A stretch of DNA of 64,000 bases from Microbacterium aurugineum (lineage in GTDB: Bacteria > Actinomycetota > Actinomycetes > Actinomycetales > Microbacteriaceae). Under the pieces are notes generated by a model that saw only the letters and a program-made list of their open reading frames with translations, had not been told where the DNA came from and did not search any database. Of the stretch, positions 1-7,760 are shown one piece after another. The position numbers and the translations under genes were made by a program. The stretch is taken from contig NZ_CP078078.1 in NCBI RefSeq assembly GCF_023101205.1, positions 3,109,411 through 3,173,410 of the forward strand, read 5' to 3'. Each line of letters starts with the position of its first letter. Position 1 is the first letter of the stretch.

Positions 1-145
1 CGCTGCCGCGCTCTTCGAGGAGCTCCAGGTCGCGACGGATGGTCATCTCGGAGACGTCGAACTCCAGGGCGAGAGCCTTGAACTCGGCCTCCCCGTCAGA
101 GAGAACACGCTGCTCGATCAGCGCGCGGCGCTCGTGGGCTTCCAT
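1..145 (-). CDS. DeoR-family transcriptional regulator, N-terminal part
   Basis: Only the first 48 codons are inside the window; the gene runs off the left edge. The visible part is a DeoR-type winged helix-turn-helix: it opens MEAHERRALIEQRVL and contains the recognition segment VSEMTIRRDLELLEERG, the usual DeoR fingerprint. The ATG at 143-145 has a good Shine-Dalgarno (AGGAGG on the minus strand, about 6 bases upstream). It is divergent from the BtpA-like gene, and two palindromes lie in the shared promoter region, so it probably controls that gene and itself. DeoR proteins usually sense phosphorylated sugars; the ligand here cannot be told. Confidence 0.9.
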   Translation of the reverse strand, partial: MEAHERRALIEQRVLSDGEAEFKALALEFDVSEMTIRRDLELLEERGS

Positions 146-220
146 CCCTACCTCCTCGTGTGGCAGATCCCACCCTAGGCGACAAGCTTGTGTGAATGAA
201 TAACTTGTGCTTTGCTCGTC

Positions 221-244
221 GTGAATCTTTCACAGTAACTGTGA
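221..244. promoter_or_regulatory. Overlapping palindromes in the DeoR/BtpA divergent promoter
   Basis: Two perfect inverted repeats overlap: GTGAA-TCT-TTCAC (221-233) and TCACAGT-A-ACTGTGA (230-244). They lie 26 bases or more upstream of the BtpA-like start and within the 125-base gap between divergent genes, which makes them candidate operators for the DeoR regulator. Binding is inferred from position and symmetry only. Confidence 0.6.
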
Positions 245-270
245 TCCATTCCGAAGAAACGAGGAAAGAC

Positions 271-1089
271 ATGCCCAACTGGCTCCCCGAGGTGTTCGGC
301 ACACAGAAGCCGATCGTGGCGATGCTCCACCTGGCTCCGCTCCCCGGCGACCCCGGCTACGACACCGTCGGCGGTGTCGCCGCGATCGTGGAGCGCGCCC
401 GCGGCGAGCTCGACGCCCTGCAGAGCGGCGGCGTCGACGCCGTGATGATCTCGAACGAGTTCAGCCTTCCGTACCTGACGAAGACGGAGCCGATCACCGC
501 GATCACGATGGCCCGCGTCCTCGGCGAGCTCCAGCGCGATCTCTCCGTCCCTTTCGGCGTGAACGTGCTGTGGGACGGCCGGGCCTCCATCGACCTCGCC
601 ACCGCAACCGACGCCGCCTTCGTCCGCGAGATCTTCACGGGTGTCTACGCCAGCGACTTCGGCCTGTGGAACACGAACGTCGGTGAAGTCGCCCGCCACC
701 GCCACCGCATCGGCGCGGGGAACGTGAAACTGCTCTTCAACATCGTGCCGGAGTCGGCCACCTACCTCGCCGAACGCGACCTGGGCTCGATCGCCCGCAC
801 CACGGTGTTCGCGACCAAGCCCGACGCTCTCTGTGTCTCCGGGCTCACCGCGGGCGCGCCCACAGACACGCAGTCGCTGGCCATCGTGAAGGAGAACGCC
901 GGAGATGTCCCCGTCTTCGTCAACACCGGCGTCCGGGCCTCCAACGTCGCCGATCAGCTCGCCGTCGCCGATGGCGCTGTCGTCGGAACGTACTTCAAGC
1001 AGGACGGCAAGTTCGAGAACCGCGCCGACCGCACGAGGGTCGAGGAGCTCATGGTCGCCGCGAAGGCGTTCCGGTCACAGCTCGCCTGA
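271..1089 (+). CDS. BtpA/SgcQ family protein
   Basis: A 272-residue TIM-barrel-type protein of the BtpA/SgcQ family. The opening PIVAMLHLAPLPGDPGYD and the closing VGTYFKQDGKFENRADR segment (about residues 244-260) are typical, as is the length. The start was placed at the ATG preceded by GAGGAAAG; an in-frame ATG at 196 would add 25 unlike residues. BtpA was first linked to photosystem I assembly in cyanobacteria, but in heterotrophs such as E. coli (sgcQ) the family sits in sugar-utilisation clusters. The divergent DeoR regulator supports a sugar-related role here. The substrate is unknown. Confidence 0.85.
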   Translation: MPNWLPEVFGTQKPIVAMLHLAPLPGDPGYDTVGGVAAIVERARGELDALQSGGVDAVMISNEFSLPYLTKTEPITAITMARVLGELQRDLSVPFGVNVLWDGRASIDLATATDAAFVREIFTGVYASDFGLWNTNVGEVARHRHRIGAGNVKLLFNIVPESATYLAERDLGSIARTTVFATKPDALCVSGLTAGAPTDTQSLAIVKENAGDVPVFVNTGVRASNVADQLAVADGAVVGTYFKQDGKFENRADRTRVEELMVAAKAFRSQLA

Positions 1090-1110
1090 ACCGCGACCAC
1101 TGCGACCTGC

Positions 1111-1146
1111 GAACCGCCCCGATCCGCGTGAACCCCGGGGCGGTTC
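1111..1146. terminator. Bidirectional hairpin between convergent genes
   Basis: GAACCGCCCC (1111-1120) pairs perfectly with GGGGCGGTTC (1137-1146) around a 16-base loop. It lies between the ends of the BtpA-like gene and the convergent SCP-like gene. No U-run follows on either strand, so it may be a GC-rich or Rho-assisted terminator. Confidence 0.6.
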
Positions 1147-1164
1147 TGCGTGTGGGCCTCCGCG

Positions 1165-1533
1165 CTAGGGCCGCAACGGGAGGACGTCGCTCAGATCGGC
1201 GCGGGTCCCGGAGGCGTGGATGCGCCCGCCGGCCGCGGCCTCCGCCCATCGCTCGGTCCCGGTCGACACGGCGATCCAGGTCGCGGCATCCATCTCGACG
1301 ACGTTGGGCGGCGTGCCCCGGGTGTGACGGGGTCCTTGGATGACCTGCACCGCACCGAACGGGGGCACCCGCACCTCGACGCTGTTGCCCGGCGCCTTCT
1401 CGTCCAGCAGCTGCAGCAGGTAGCGCACGGCGGTGGCGAGGTCGGAGCGCTGCGGCTTCACCCCCGAGGCATCGGCGGCACGGACGGCATCGAGCGCGAC
1501 GCGTCCGTCCGTGATGTCGATCTTCCTGGCCAT
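1165..1533 (-). CDS. Sterol carrier-like (bacterial SCP orthologue) family protein
   Basis: A 122-residue protein opening MARKIDITDGRVALDAVRAAD and containing NSVEVRVPPFGAVQVIQGPRH and RGTPPNVVEMDAATWI. This pattern matches the small actinobacterial sterol-carrier-like family that is commonly found close to purine genes (purD, purF), as it is here. The fold binds hydrophobic ligands in related proteins; the physiological ligand is not known. No signal peptide or membrane segment is visible. It faces the Nudix gene head to head with only 49 bases between starts, so the two probably share a compact divergent promoter. Confidence 0.75.
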   Translation of the reverse strand: MARKIDITDGRVALDAVRAADASGVKPQRSDLATAVRYLLQLLDEKAPGNSVEVRVPPFGAVQVIQGPRHTRGTPPNVVEMDAATWIAVSTGTERWAEAAAGGRIHASGTRADLSDVLPLRP

Positions 1534-1582
1534 CTCTCCAGACTACGTCCGACGTCGCGCGACGAGTCCTAAGCTCGAACGC

Positions 1583-2257
1583 ATGAGCATGCATCCCCAG
1601 GGCGCCCGCGCCGAGCTGCTCGCGGCCGTCGCCGACCATTCCTGGGGCGTGCGCATCCCGCAGCTCGCCGATCCGCAGAGCGCTCACGACGCGGCCGTGC
1701 TCATCCTGTTCGGCGTGCTCGACCGCATCCCCGCCCCCACGGCCGGACCCGCCGTCGCCCGCGACCTCGACGTGCTGCTGCAGCGCCGCGCACCCACCCT
1801 CTCCTCCCACCCCGGTCAGGTCTCGTTCCCGGGCGGCCGTGTCGAGCCGGATGACGCCGATGCCGTGGCCACAGCCCTGCGCGAAGCCGAGGAGGAGACC
1901 GGGCTCGATCCGGACGGAGTGGAGATCCTGGCCACGCTCCCCGTGATTCCGCTCGCCGCCAGCAACCACCTGGTGACCCCGGTGCTGGCCTGGTGGCAGT
2001 CGCCGTCGCGGGTCGTGGCCGTCGACCACGCCGAGACCGTCGAGGTGTTCCGCGTCCCTGTCGCCCAGCTCCTCGACCCGGCCACCCGGTTCACCTCGAC
2101 CCTCACACGGATGGGCCACACCTTCCGCGGCCCCGCCTTCGACGTCGACGGCACGATCGTGTGGGGCTTCACCGCGATGGTGCTCGACGCCCTGTTCGAC
2201 GCCGCCGGCTGGACCGTGCCCTGGGATGCCTCCGTGGAACGGACCGTCGCCCTCTGA
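1583..2257 (+). CDS. Nudix hydrolase, CoA pyrophosphatase (NudL/UPF0035) type
   Basis: A 224-residue Nudix protein. LLQRRAPTLSSHPGQVSFPG followed by GR (about residues 65-86) is the UPF0035 signature that marks CoA-diphosphatase members, and VATALREAEEETGL supplies the REx2EExG Nudix box that binds the metal. Family members cleave CoA and derivatives into 3',5'-ADP and phosphopantetheine. Two ATGs, at 1583 and 1589, are possible starts; the first gives MSMHPQG. The stop codon is the first three bases of a four-copy 17-base tandem array, so the gene ends exactly where the repeats begin. Cytoplasmic. Confidence 0.85.
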   Translation: MSMHPQGARAELLAAVADHSWGVRIPQLADPQSAHDAAVLILFGVLDRIPAPTAGPAVARDLDVLLQRRAPTLSSHPGQVSFPGGRVEPDDADAVATALREAEEETGLDPDGVEILATLPVIPLAASNHLVTPVLAWWQSPSRVVAVDHAETVEVFRVPVAQLLDPATRFTSTLTRMGHTFRGPAFDVDGTIVWGFTAMVLDALFDAAGWTVPWDASVERTVAL

Positions 2258-2322
2258 GCCCGGTCGACCCCGGAGCCCGATCGCCCCCGGAGTCCGGTCG
2301 GCCTCGGAGCCCGGTCGACCTC
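2255..2322. repeat. 17-base tandem array, four copies, beginning at a stop codon
   Basis: Four 17-base units run 2255-2271, 2272-2288, 2289-2305 and 2306-2322, with consensus GGAGCCCGGTCGACCYC. The first unit carries TGA in place of GGA and is the stop codon of the Nudix gene. The array ends two bases before a palindromic element. Confidence 0.85.
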
Positions 2323-2324
2323 GG

Positions 2325-2406
2325 TCACAACTCAGGAAGGATGCGGCGAAAGCGGCGGACACGCCGCGGATGCTCGCCGGCCGGAGAGATTCCTCCTGAG
2401 TTGTGA
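2325..2406. repeat. Dispersed palindrome, family 1 (copy 1)
   Basis: TCACAACTCAGGA (2325-2337) is matched by TCCTGAGTTGTGA (2394-2406) around a loop of about 56 bases. The same arm type occurs at 9332, 23231 and 56507. Three tandem GAACACC heptamers (2405-2425) abut the right arm. It lies between the Nudix gene and purD, both on the plus strand. Confidence 0.85.
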
Positions 2407-2469
2407 ACACCGAACACCGAACACCCGACCACCTGAAACCCGGACCGTGAGCCTCGGTAGTCTGGACGG

Positions 2470-3747
2470 GTGAAGATTCTCGTCCTCGGTTCCGGTGCCC
2501 GTGAGCACGCGATCATCCTCGCCCTGCGGGCAGAGCAGACGGAGCACGAGATCTTCGTCGCTCCGGGCAATGCCGGCATCGCGCAGGATGCGACCCCCGT
2601 CACGGTCGATCCTCTCGACGGCGCCGCGGTGACGGCCTTCGCGCATGAGCACGCCATCGACCTGGTCGTCGTCGGCCCCGAGGCCCCGCTGGTCGCCGGT
2701 GTCGCCGATGCGCTGCGGGTACGTGGCATCCCGGTGTTCGGCCCGGGCAAGGCCGCCGCTCAGCTGGAGGGTTCGAAGTCCTTCGCCAAGCGGGTCATGG
2801 ACGCGGCGGGCGTGCCGACCGGTCGTGCTGTCCGTGCATCCACCACGGCCGAGGTCGAGTCCGCGTTCGACGAGCTCGGCGCACCGTACGTGGTCAAGGC
2901 CGATGGCCTCGCCGCGGGCAAGGGGGTCATCGTGACGTCCGACCGTGCCGACGCCCTCGCACACGCCGAGCAGTACCTTCCCGCCGGGCCCGTCCTCATC
3001 GAGGAGTTCCTCTCCGGCCCCGAGGTCTCGCTGTTCTTCCTCAGCGACGGCGACACGGTGCGCGCACTCAGCCCCGCTCAGGACTTCAAGCGCGCACTCG
3101 ACGGTGACGCCGGACCCAACACCGGTGGCATGGGCGCGTATTCGCCGCTGCCGTGGCTCGCCGAGCAGTTCGGCAGCGAGCGGGCTTTCGTCGAAGAGGT
3201 CACCCGTGACGTGGCTCTCCCCGTGGTGCGGCAGCTCGACGCCGAGGGCACCCCGTTCATCGGGCTGCTCTATGCGGGGCTGATCCTCACCCCGGCCGGT
3301 GTGCGCGTGATCGAGTTCAACGCCCGCTTCGGCGACCCCGAGACGCAGATCGTGCTGCCCCGACTGGTGACCCCGTTGTCGGACCTGCTGTTCGCCGCTG
3401 CCTCCGGCACGCTCGAAGATCAGCCCGAGCCCGAGTTCAGCGACGACGTGGCGATCACCGTCGTGCTCGCCAGCGAAGGCTACCCCGAGGCGCCGCAGAC
3501 CGGTCGTCCGATCGAGGGCCTCGCGGACGCTGCGTCGGTCGAGGGTGTGCGACTCGTGCACGCGGCGACCGCGAGCCCCGATGCACCGGGAGGATCGCTC
3601 ATCGCGACGGGCGGCCGCGTGCTGAACGTCGTGGCCGTCGCCTCCGACTTCCGCACGGCGCGTGACCGCGCGTACGAGGCGATCTCCCGCATCTCCCTCG
3701 AGGGCTCGCACCACCGCACGGACATCGCCGCCCGCGTCGCGGAGTAG
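2470..3747 (+). CDS. purD: Phosphoribosylamine--glycine ligase
   Basis: GAR synthetase, step 2 of purine synthesis: ATP-dependent joining of glycine to phosphoribosylamine. The 425-residue length is normal. It starts MKILVLGSGAREHA (N-terminal Rossmann domain), has an ATP-grasp core from about residue 100, NTGGMGAYSPLPW near residue 217, and FNARFGDPETQ near residue 282 with the metal-binding Glu and Asn. The start codon is GTG at 2470; no other in-frame start fits the family N-terminus. purC lies 3 kb downstream and apt-purSQ about 20 kb away, so the purine genes are scattered rather than in one operon. Confidence 0.97.
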   Translation: MKILVLGSGAREHAIILALRAEQTEHEIFVAPGNAGIAQDATPVTVDPLDGAAVTAFAHEHAIDLVVVGPEAPLVAGVADALRVRGIPVFGPGKAAAQLEGSKSFAKRVMDAAGVPTGRAVRASTTAEVESAFDELGAPYVVKADGLAAGKGVIVTSDRADALAHAEQYLPAGPVLIEEFLSGPEVSLFFLSDGDTVRALSPAQDFKRALDGDAGPNTGGMGAYSPLPWLAEQFGSERAFVEEVTRDVALPVVRQLDAEGTPFIGLLYAGLILTPAGVRVIEFNARFGDPETQIVLPRLVTPLSDLLFAAASGTLEDQPEPEFSDDVAITVVLASEGYPEAPQTGRPIEGLADAASVEGVRLVHAATASPDAPGGSLIATGGRVLNVVAVASDFRTARDRAYEAISRISLEGSHHRTDIAARVAE

Positions 3748-3773
3748 TCCTGCTCCGCCTCCGGACCGCAGAC

Positions 3774-3804
3774 GCTCGCGGTGAGGCTAGCTCGCGGTGA
3801 GGCT
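3774..3804. repeat. 15-base direct duplication at the 3' end of the GNAT gene
   Basis: GCTCGCGGTGAGGCT occurs at 3774-3788 and again at 3790-3804. The minus-strand GNAT stop codon (3787-3789) lies between them, so the gene's last codons are duplicated just past its stop. Confidence 0.85.
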
Positions 3805-4341
3805 GGTCCCCGAGATGTCGATCCAGTACCGCCGTACGCGGGGCAGCCCGGGCTCGGGGGCGTCGATCACGTCTTCGAGCTCGCCACCTGCACCCTCGAT
3901 CGTCCGGATCGACCCCACGTTGTCGTCATCGCAGGTGAGCATGACCCGCTCATAGCCCTCGGCCTTCGCCAGGCGCAGCATCAGGCGGAGCGCCTCGCGT
4001 ACGATCCCCTCCCGGCGTCGGGAGGGGATCACCGAGTATCCGATGTGGCCGCCGAAGCGACGAAGCCACTCGTTGAGCTCCCGACGGAACGCGATGAACC
4101 CGACGACCTCGTCACCCTCGGTGATCCAGAAGTAGTCGCACGGAACCCGCCCCTCCGGCAGCGCGGCACCGGGGGTAGCGAACAGCGCCGCCATCTCGAC
4201 GAAGGCCTCGCACGCGGCACGGTCGGGCACCAGCCCCTTCTCGATACCGGCACCATCGACGTGTCCGCCCTCGAACTCGGCCACCGCGGAGGCCCAGGAC
4301 TCGAACAAGTCGGTGGTCGGTCGGGAGAGCGCGATCGTCAT
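3787..4341 (-). CDS. GNAT family N-acetyltransferase
   Basis: A 184-residue GNAT-fold acyltransferase. The core strand-loop-helix for acetyl-CoA is HIGYSVIPSRRREGIVREAL (about residues 98-117), with a slightly altered pyrophosphate-binding loop (RRREGI). The following segment, YERVMLTCDDDNVGSIRTIE, is typical of the small-molecule acetyltransferase group with a conserved Asn before the C-terminal helix. The substrate is unknown. The 3' end carries a small tandem duplication. It is separated from the upstream MFS gene by a family 2 palindrome and is probably transcribed independently. Confidence 0.85.
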   Translation of the reverse strand: MTIALSRPTTDLFESWASAVAEFEGGHVDGAGIEKGLVPDRAACEAFVEMAALFATPGAALPEGRVPCDYFWITEGDEVVGFIAFRRELNEWLRRFGGHIGYSVIPSRRREGIVREALRLMLRLAKAEGYERVMLTCDDDNVGSIRTIEGAGGELEDVIDAPEPGLPRVRRYWIDISGTSLTAS

Positions 4342-4389
4342 CGCCTCAGCACACCAGACGGTGGTCGCCGGTGCAACTCACTCCGGGCC

Positions 4390-4448
4390 TTCGAATCGCG
4401 CAAACGGCCCGATCCGAGCCACGGATGCGACCATTCACGCGATTCGAA
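4390..4448. repeat. Dispersed palindrome, family 2 (copy 1)
   Basis: TTCGAATCGCG (4390-4400) is mirrored perfectly by CGCGATTCGAA (4438-4448). The reverse complement of the whole 59-base unit aligns along its length, loop included, with the element at 18243-18302, so these are two copies of one repeat and not independent hairpins. Confidence 0.85.
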
Positions 4449-4462
4449 AGCCGGGGCCGGAC

Positions 4463-6010
4463 TCAGGGAGCCGTGGTCTTGTCGTAGCGGCCGAGGAACA
4501 GCGAGGCGATGAGGGCGATCCCCATGACACACGCCGGCAGCAGGATCGACTGCGCCATACCGGCGGCGAACCCGTCGGCCACCTGCGGCGGAAGCGTCCC
4601 GCCCGTCGAGATGCCGGACGGCGCATCGGCGAGACCCGGGAGGTTCGCCTCCAGGCGCGACTGCATGAAAGCCGCGATGGATGCCGAGCCGATGACCGAT
4701 CCGATCGTCCTGGTCGTGTTGTAGATGCCCGCACCCGCACCGGCCTGGCGCGGAGGGAGCTTGCGCGTCGCCGTGGTGGCGAGCGGGCCCCACATGCCCG
4801 CGTTGCCGATGCCCATCAGGGCGGACGGCAGCAGGAACATCCAGATCGGGGTGTCCATGTTGATCAGGGCCGAGTACCAGACCAGCGCGCCGGCCACGCA
4901 GAGCAACCCCGGGATGAGGATGATGCGCGGATCGACCCGGTCGAGCAGCTTGCCCGCGGCCGGAGCGAGCACACCCGAGAGCACGGCCATCGGGATCAGG
5001 AGCAGCGCCGCTTCGGTGGGCGTGAGCCCGCGCGCCGTCTGCAGGAAGAACATCATCGGCAGCGACATGCTCGTCACCGTGAAGCCGACCGCGGCGATCG
5101 CCACGTTCGCCCCCGAGAAGTTGCGGTCGCGGAACAGCTCGAGCGGGACCAGCGGCTCACTCCGGGTCTTGGCCTGCTGCAGGATGAAGAGGCCGAGGAC
5201 CACCAGCCCGGCGATGATCAGGCTCCACACCGAGATGGGTCCCCAGATGACGCCCCAGTCGTACTTCTCGCCCTCCTGGAGTCCGAACACGAGGAGGAAG
5301 AGGGCCACGGCGCTCAGCACCACGCCCACGATGTCGAAGCGGTGCGGGTGCGTCGCGAGCTTCGGGACCAGGCGCCAGGCGAGCACGAACGCGACGATGC
5401 CGACCGGGACGTTCACGAAGAAGATCCACTCCCAGCCGAAGCCGTCGACCAGCAGGCCTCCGACGAGCGGGCCGACCAGGGTGGCGACACCGGCGGTCGC
5501 GCCCCACAGTCCCATCGCGGCACCGCGGCGCTCAGGCGGGAACGTGCGGGTGATCACGGCCATCGTCTGCGGGGTCATGAACGCCGCACCGAGCCCCTGC
5601 ACCGCGCGGGCGACGATGAGCCCCTCGAGTGTGGTGGAGAGTCCGCACCAGAGCGAGGCGAGCGTGAAGATCGCGAGACCGATCAGGTAGATGTTCTTCG
5701 GGCCGAAGCGGTCGCCGAGGCGTCCGGTGATCAGCAGCGGCACGGCGTAGGCGAGCAGGTAGGCGCTCGTGACCCACACCACGTTGTCGAGGTTGTTCGT
5801 GTTCGGGTCGAGCGCCGCCTTGATGGCCGGGTTCGCGACCGACACGATCGTGGTGTCGACCAGGATCATGAAGAAGCCGATGACGAGCGCCCAGAGCGCA
5901 GGCCAGGGACTCGTGGGCTTGTGCCCGAGGGAGTAGGTGCCGGTCGACGGACCGGAGGACGAGGGCGCGGACACCGGTGGGCGGTCTCCGGCACGAGGAG
6001 CATCGGTCAT
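4463..6010 (-). CDS. MFS transporter, DHA2 (EmrB/QacA) family drug exporter
   Basis: A 515-residue, 14-segment proton-antiport exporter. The sequence shows the DHA2 motif LVDTTIVSVANPAI in TM1, motif A GRLGDRFGPKN in the TM2-3 loop, the motif-C-like stretch GATAGVATLVGPLVGGLLV and WEWIFFVNVPVG. The ATG at 6008-6010 overlaps the stop of the upstream padR gene (ATGA), so the pair is translationally coupled. An autoregulated PadR repressor beside an EmrB/QacA exporter is a common multidrug-resistance layout: inducer binding to PadR would relieve repression of the exporter. Substrates cannot be predicted. Confidence 0.92.
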   Translation of the reverse strand: MTDAPRAGDRPPVSAPSSSGPSTGTYSLGHKPTSPWPALWALVIGFFMILVDTTIVSVANPAIKAALDPNTNNLDNVVWVTSAYLLAYAVPLLITGRLGDRFGPKNIYLIGLAIFTLASLWCGLSTTLEGLIVARAVQGLGAAFMTPQTMAVITRTFPPERRGAAMGLWGATAGVATLVGPLVGGLLVDGFGWEWIFFVNVPVGIVAFVLAWRLVPKLATHPHRFDIVGVVLSAVALFLLVFGLQEGEKYDWGVIWGPISVWSLIIAGLVVLGLFILQQAKTRSEPLVPLELFRDRNFSGANVAIAAVGFTVTSMSLPMMFFLQTARGLTPTEAALLLIPMAVLSGVLAPAAGKLLDRVDPRIILIPGLLCVAGALVWYSALINMDTPIWMFLLPSALMGIGNAGMWGPLATTATRKLPPRQAGAGAGIYNTTRTIGSVIGSASIAAFMQSRLEANLPGLADAPSGISTGGTLPPQVADGFAAGMAQSILLPACVMGIALIASLFLGRYDKTTAP

Positions 6011-6633
6011 TGCTGTGCAGCCTTTCGCTGAGCGCGGTAGCGGTCTGAGTTCTGGAATGCCGTGGGACCCCACGGCAGGGCGTCGGCCTCGAGGCGTTCG
6101 AGGAGGGAGTCGAGCCAGCGGAGCTCCGCCGCCAGCAGCGCTTCCTGACGCTCGATCTCGACGAGGACCTGTTCGGGAACCGCGTGATTCCTGGCATTCG
6201 CCAAGCCGTCGCGATGCCGGATGTGGTCGTCGACCAGGGCGACCCGGTGCGCGCCCAGAAGCTCGATGACGTCCGGACGCTCGAGGTTGTGCGCCTCGGC
6301 GAGCGCGATCCGGAACTCGGCGGGGCGGTCGATGCGGGGCAGCTCGCGCTGCACCCACGTGACGACCGCTTCGCGTCCGGCATCCGTCAGGGAGTAGGTC
6401 GTGCGCTCCGGACGGTTGCCGTCGCGGTCGATGCCGAGTTCATCGATCAACCCTGCACGATGCAGCCGGGAGACCGTGTGGTACAGCGTCCCGTTCGTGA
6501 TCGTGAGGAGCCGGTCGTCGTGGCGGGCCCGCATGAGACGCACCATCTCGTAGGGGTGCATGTCACCCTCGCGCAGCAGCGCGAGCACCATCACCCCCAT
6601 CGGGGTGAGGCGATCGACGGCATCCTTCTTCAT
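6007..6633 (-). CDS. PadR family transcriptional regulator
   Basis: A 208-residue PadR-s1/Vir-type regulator. The winged helix MGVMVLALLREGDMHPYEMV, RLLTITNGTLYHTVSRLHRAGLI and TTYSLTDAGREAV are diagnostic; a helical C-terminal dimerisation domain follows. The start MKKDAVDRL (ATG 6631-6633) has a clear AGGGG ribosome site; an in-frame ATG at 6654 lies inside the operator and is less likely. It overlaps the downstream MFS gene by four bases. A perfect 18-base palindrome just upstream covers the likely -10 region, consistent with autorepression. Confidence 0.92.
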   Translation of the reverse strand: MKKDAVDRLTPMGVMVLALLREGDMHPYEMVRLMRARHDDRLLTITNGTLYHTVSRLHRAGLIDELGIDRDGNRPERTTYSLTDAGREAVVTWVQRELPRIDRPAEFRIALAEAHNLERPDVIELLGAHRVALVDDHIRHRDGLANARNHAVPEQVLVEIERQEALLAAELRWLDSLLERLEADALPWGPTAFQNSDRYRAQRKAAQQ

Positions 6634-6645
6634 GGGTCCCCTCAA

Positions 6646-6663
6646 ATAGTCCATGTGGACTAT
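6646..6663. promoter_or_regulatory. Candidate PadR operator overlapping the -10 region
   Basis: ATAGTCCA-TG-TGGACTAT is a perfect 8+2+8 palindrome 13 bases upstream of the padR start codon. On the minus strand it includes TATAGT, a good -10 hexamer, so repressor binding would block initiation of the padR-MFS operon. Confidence 0.75.
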
Positions 6664-6682
6664 ACGCCCATTTCGACCGCGG

Positions 6683-6780
6683 CGAGACCCCGTCCTGTCG
6701 CCGACACCCCGTCCTGTCGCCGAGACCCCGTCGCAGTTACGGCGGTACGGCGGGGTCTCGGCGACGAACGGGGGTCTCGG
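6683..6780. repeat. GAGACCCCG-type palindrome, family 5 (copy 1)
   Basis: CGCCGAGACCCCG (6718-6730) is mirrored perfectly by CGGGGTCTCGGCG (6751-6763) around 20 bases. Left of it, ACCCCGTCCTGTCGCCGA is repeated directly with a 21-base period, and a second right-arm copy (GGGGGTCTCGG) follows near 6770. It resembles the element at 35361-35436. Confidence 0.8.
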
Positions 6781-6815
6781 TGGGACCCGCCCGACGGAAC
6801 CGGGATAATGAGCGG

Positions 6816-7694
6816 GTGAGCATTCCTTCAGAAGGCACGGCACAGAGCATCCCCGGCTGGCGGCACATCTACTCGGGCAAGGTCCGCGACCTGTACGCCT
6901 CGGAAGACCCGGCGGACACCCGCATCCTCGTCGTCGCCTCCGACCGGGTGAGCGCCTTCGACTTCGTGCTCTCTCCCGGCATCACCGACAAGGGCGCCCT
7001 GCTGACGCGTCTGAGCCGCTGGTGGTTCGCCCAGCTCTCCGACTTCCCCAACCACATCGCCGCGGGTGAGCTGCCCGAGGCCGTCGCCGATCGCGCCATG
7101 CTCGCACAGTCGCTCGAGATGCTGCCGATCGAGTGCGTCGTGCGCGGCTACATCACGGGGTCGGGCTGGGTCGAGTACCAGGAGAGCGGCACCGTGTGCG
7201 GCATCCCGCTGCCCGCGGGCCTGCACAACGGCGACCGGCTGCCGGAGCCCCTGTTCACCCCGGCCTACAAGGCGCCGATGGGCGAGCACGACGAGAACAT
7301 CACGTTCGAGCGCGCCGTCGAGCTGGTCGGCGCCGACCGTGCGGCCGAACTGCGCGACACCTCCCTCGCGATCTACACGGCTGCGGCCGCCATCGCCGAG
7401 GAGAAGGGCCTGATCCTCGCCGACACCAAGTTCGAGTTCGGGACGGATGCCGACGGCACCCTGCGCCTGGCCGACGAGGTACTCACGAGCGATTCGTCGC
7501 GGTACTGGGATGCCGAGGCCTGGCGTACCGGCAACACCCCGAGTGCACGGATGGCGAGCTTCGACAAGCAGATCGTGCGCGACTGGCTGGCCGCGAACTG
7601 GGACCAGCAGGGCGAGCCGCCGCTGCTTCCGGACGATGTGGTCGCACGCACCGCCGACCGCTACCGCGAGCTGATCGAGCGCCTCGGTGCCTGA
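6816..7694 (+). CDS. purC: Phosphoribosylaminoimidazole-succinocarboxamide synthase
   Basis: SAICAR synthetase: ATP-dependent coupling of aspartate to CAIR in purine synthesis. The 292-residue length is normal. WRHIYSGKVRDLY is the N-terminal nucleotide-binding signature, VVRGYITGSGWVEY near residue 107 and LADTKFEFG near residue 201 are the two family signatures, and the C-terminal DEVLTSDSSRYW motif is present. The start is GTG at 6816 (VSIPSEG); an ATG at 6780 in frame would add unrelated residues encoded by the repeat region. Cytoplasmic housekeeping enzyme. Confidence 0.96.
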   Translation: MSIPSEGTAQSIPGWRHIYSGKVRDLYASEDPADTRILVVASDRVSAFDFVLSPGITDKGALLTRLSRWWFAQLSDFPNHIAAGELPEAVADRAMLAQSLEMLPIECVVRGYITGSGWVEYQESGTVCGIPLPAGLHNGDRLPEPLFTPAYKAPMGEHDENITFERAVELVGADRAAELRDTSLAIYTAAAAIAEEKGLILADTKFEFGTDADGTLRLADEVLTSDSSRYWDAEAWRTGNTPSARMASFDKQIVRDWLAANWDQQGEPPLLPDDVVARTADRYRELIERLGA

Positions 7695-7710
7695 CCCGTC
7701 CCGCTGTGCG

Positions 7711-7760
7711 CTGCTCGCACGCCCGCGTGTGCTGCTCGCACGCCCGCGTGTGCTGCTCGG
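7711..7760. repeat. 21-base tandem array, 2.3 copies
   Basis: Two identical 21-base units (7711-7731 and 7732-7752, beginning CTGCTCGCACGCCCGCG) and a partial third follow purC by 16 bases. Confidence 0.85.

Noticed and set aside
1049..2410. Long open frame of 453 codons on the minus strand
   Set aside because: It overlaps the convincing SCP-like and Nudix genes, and its composition (Arg/Gly-rich, no motif) is that of a shadow frame in GC-rich DNA.
4313..6031. Open frame of 572 codons on the plus strand opposite the MFS gene
   Set aside because: Arg/His/Glu-rich shadow of the exporter with no recognisable domain; the exporter motifs are decisive.
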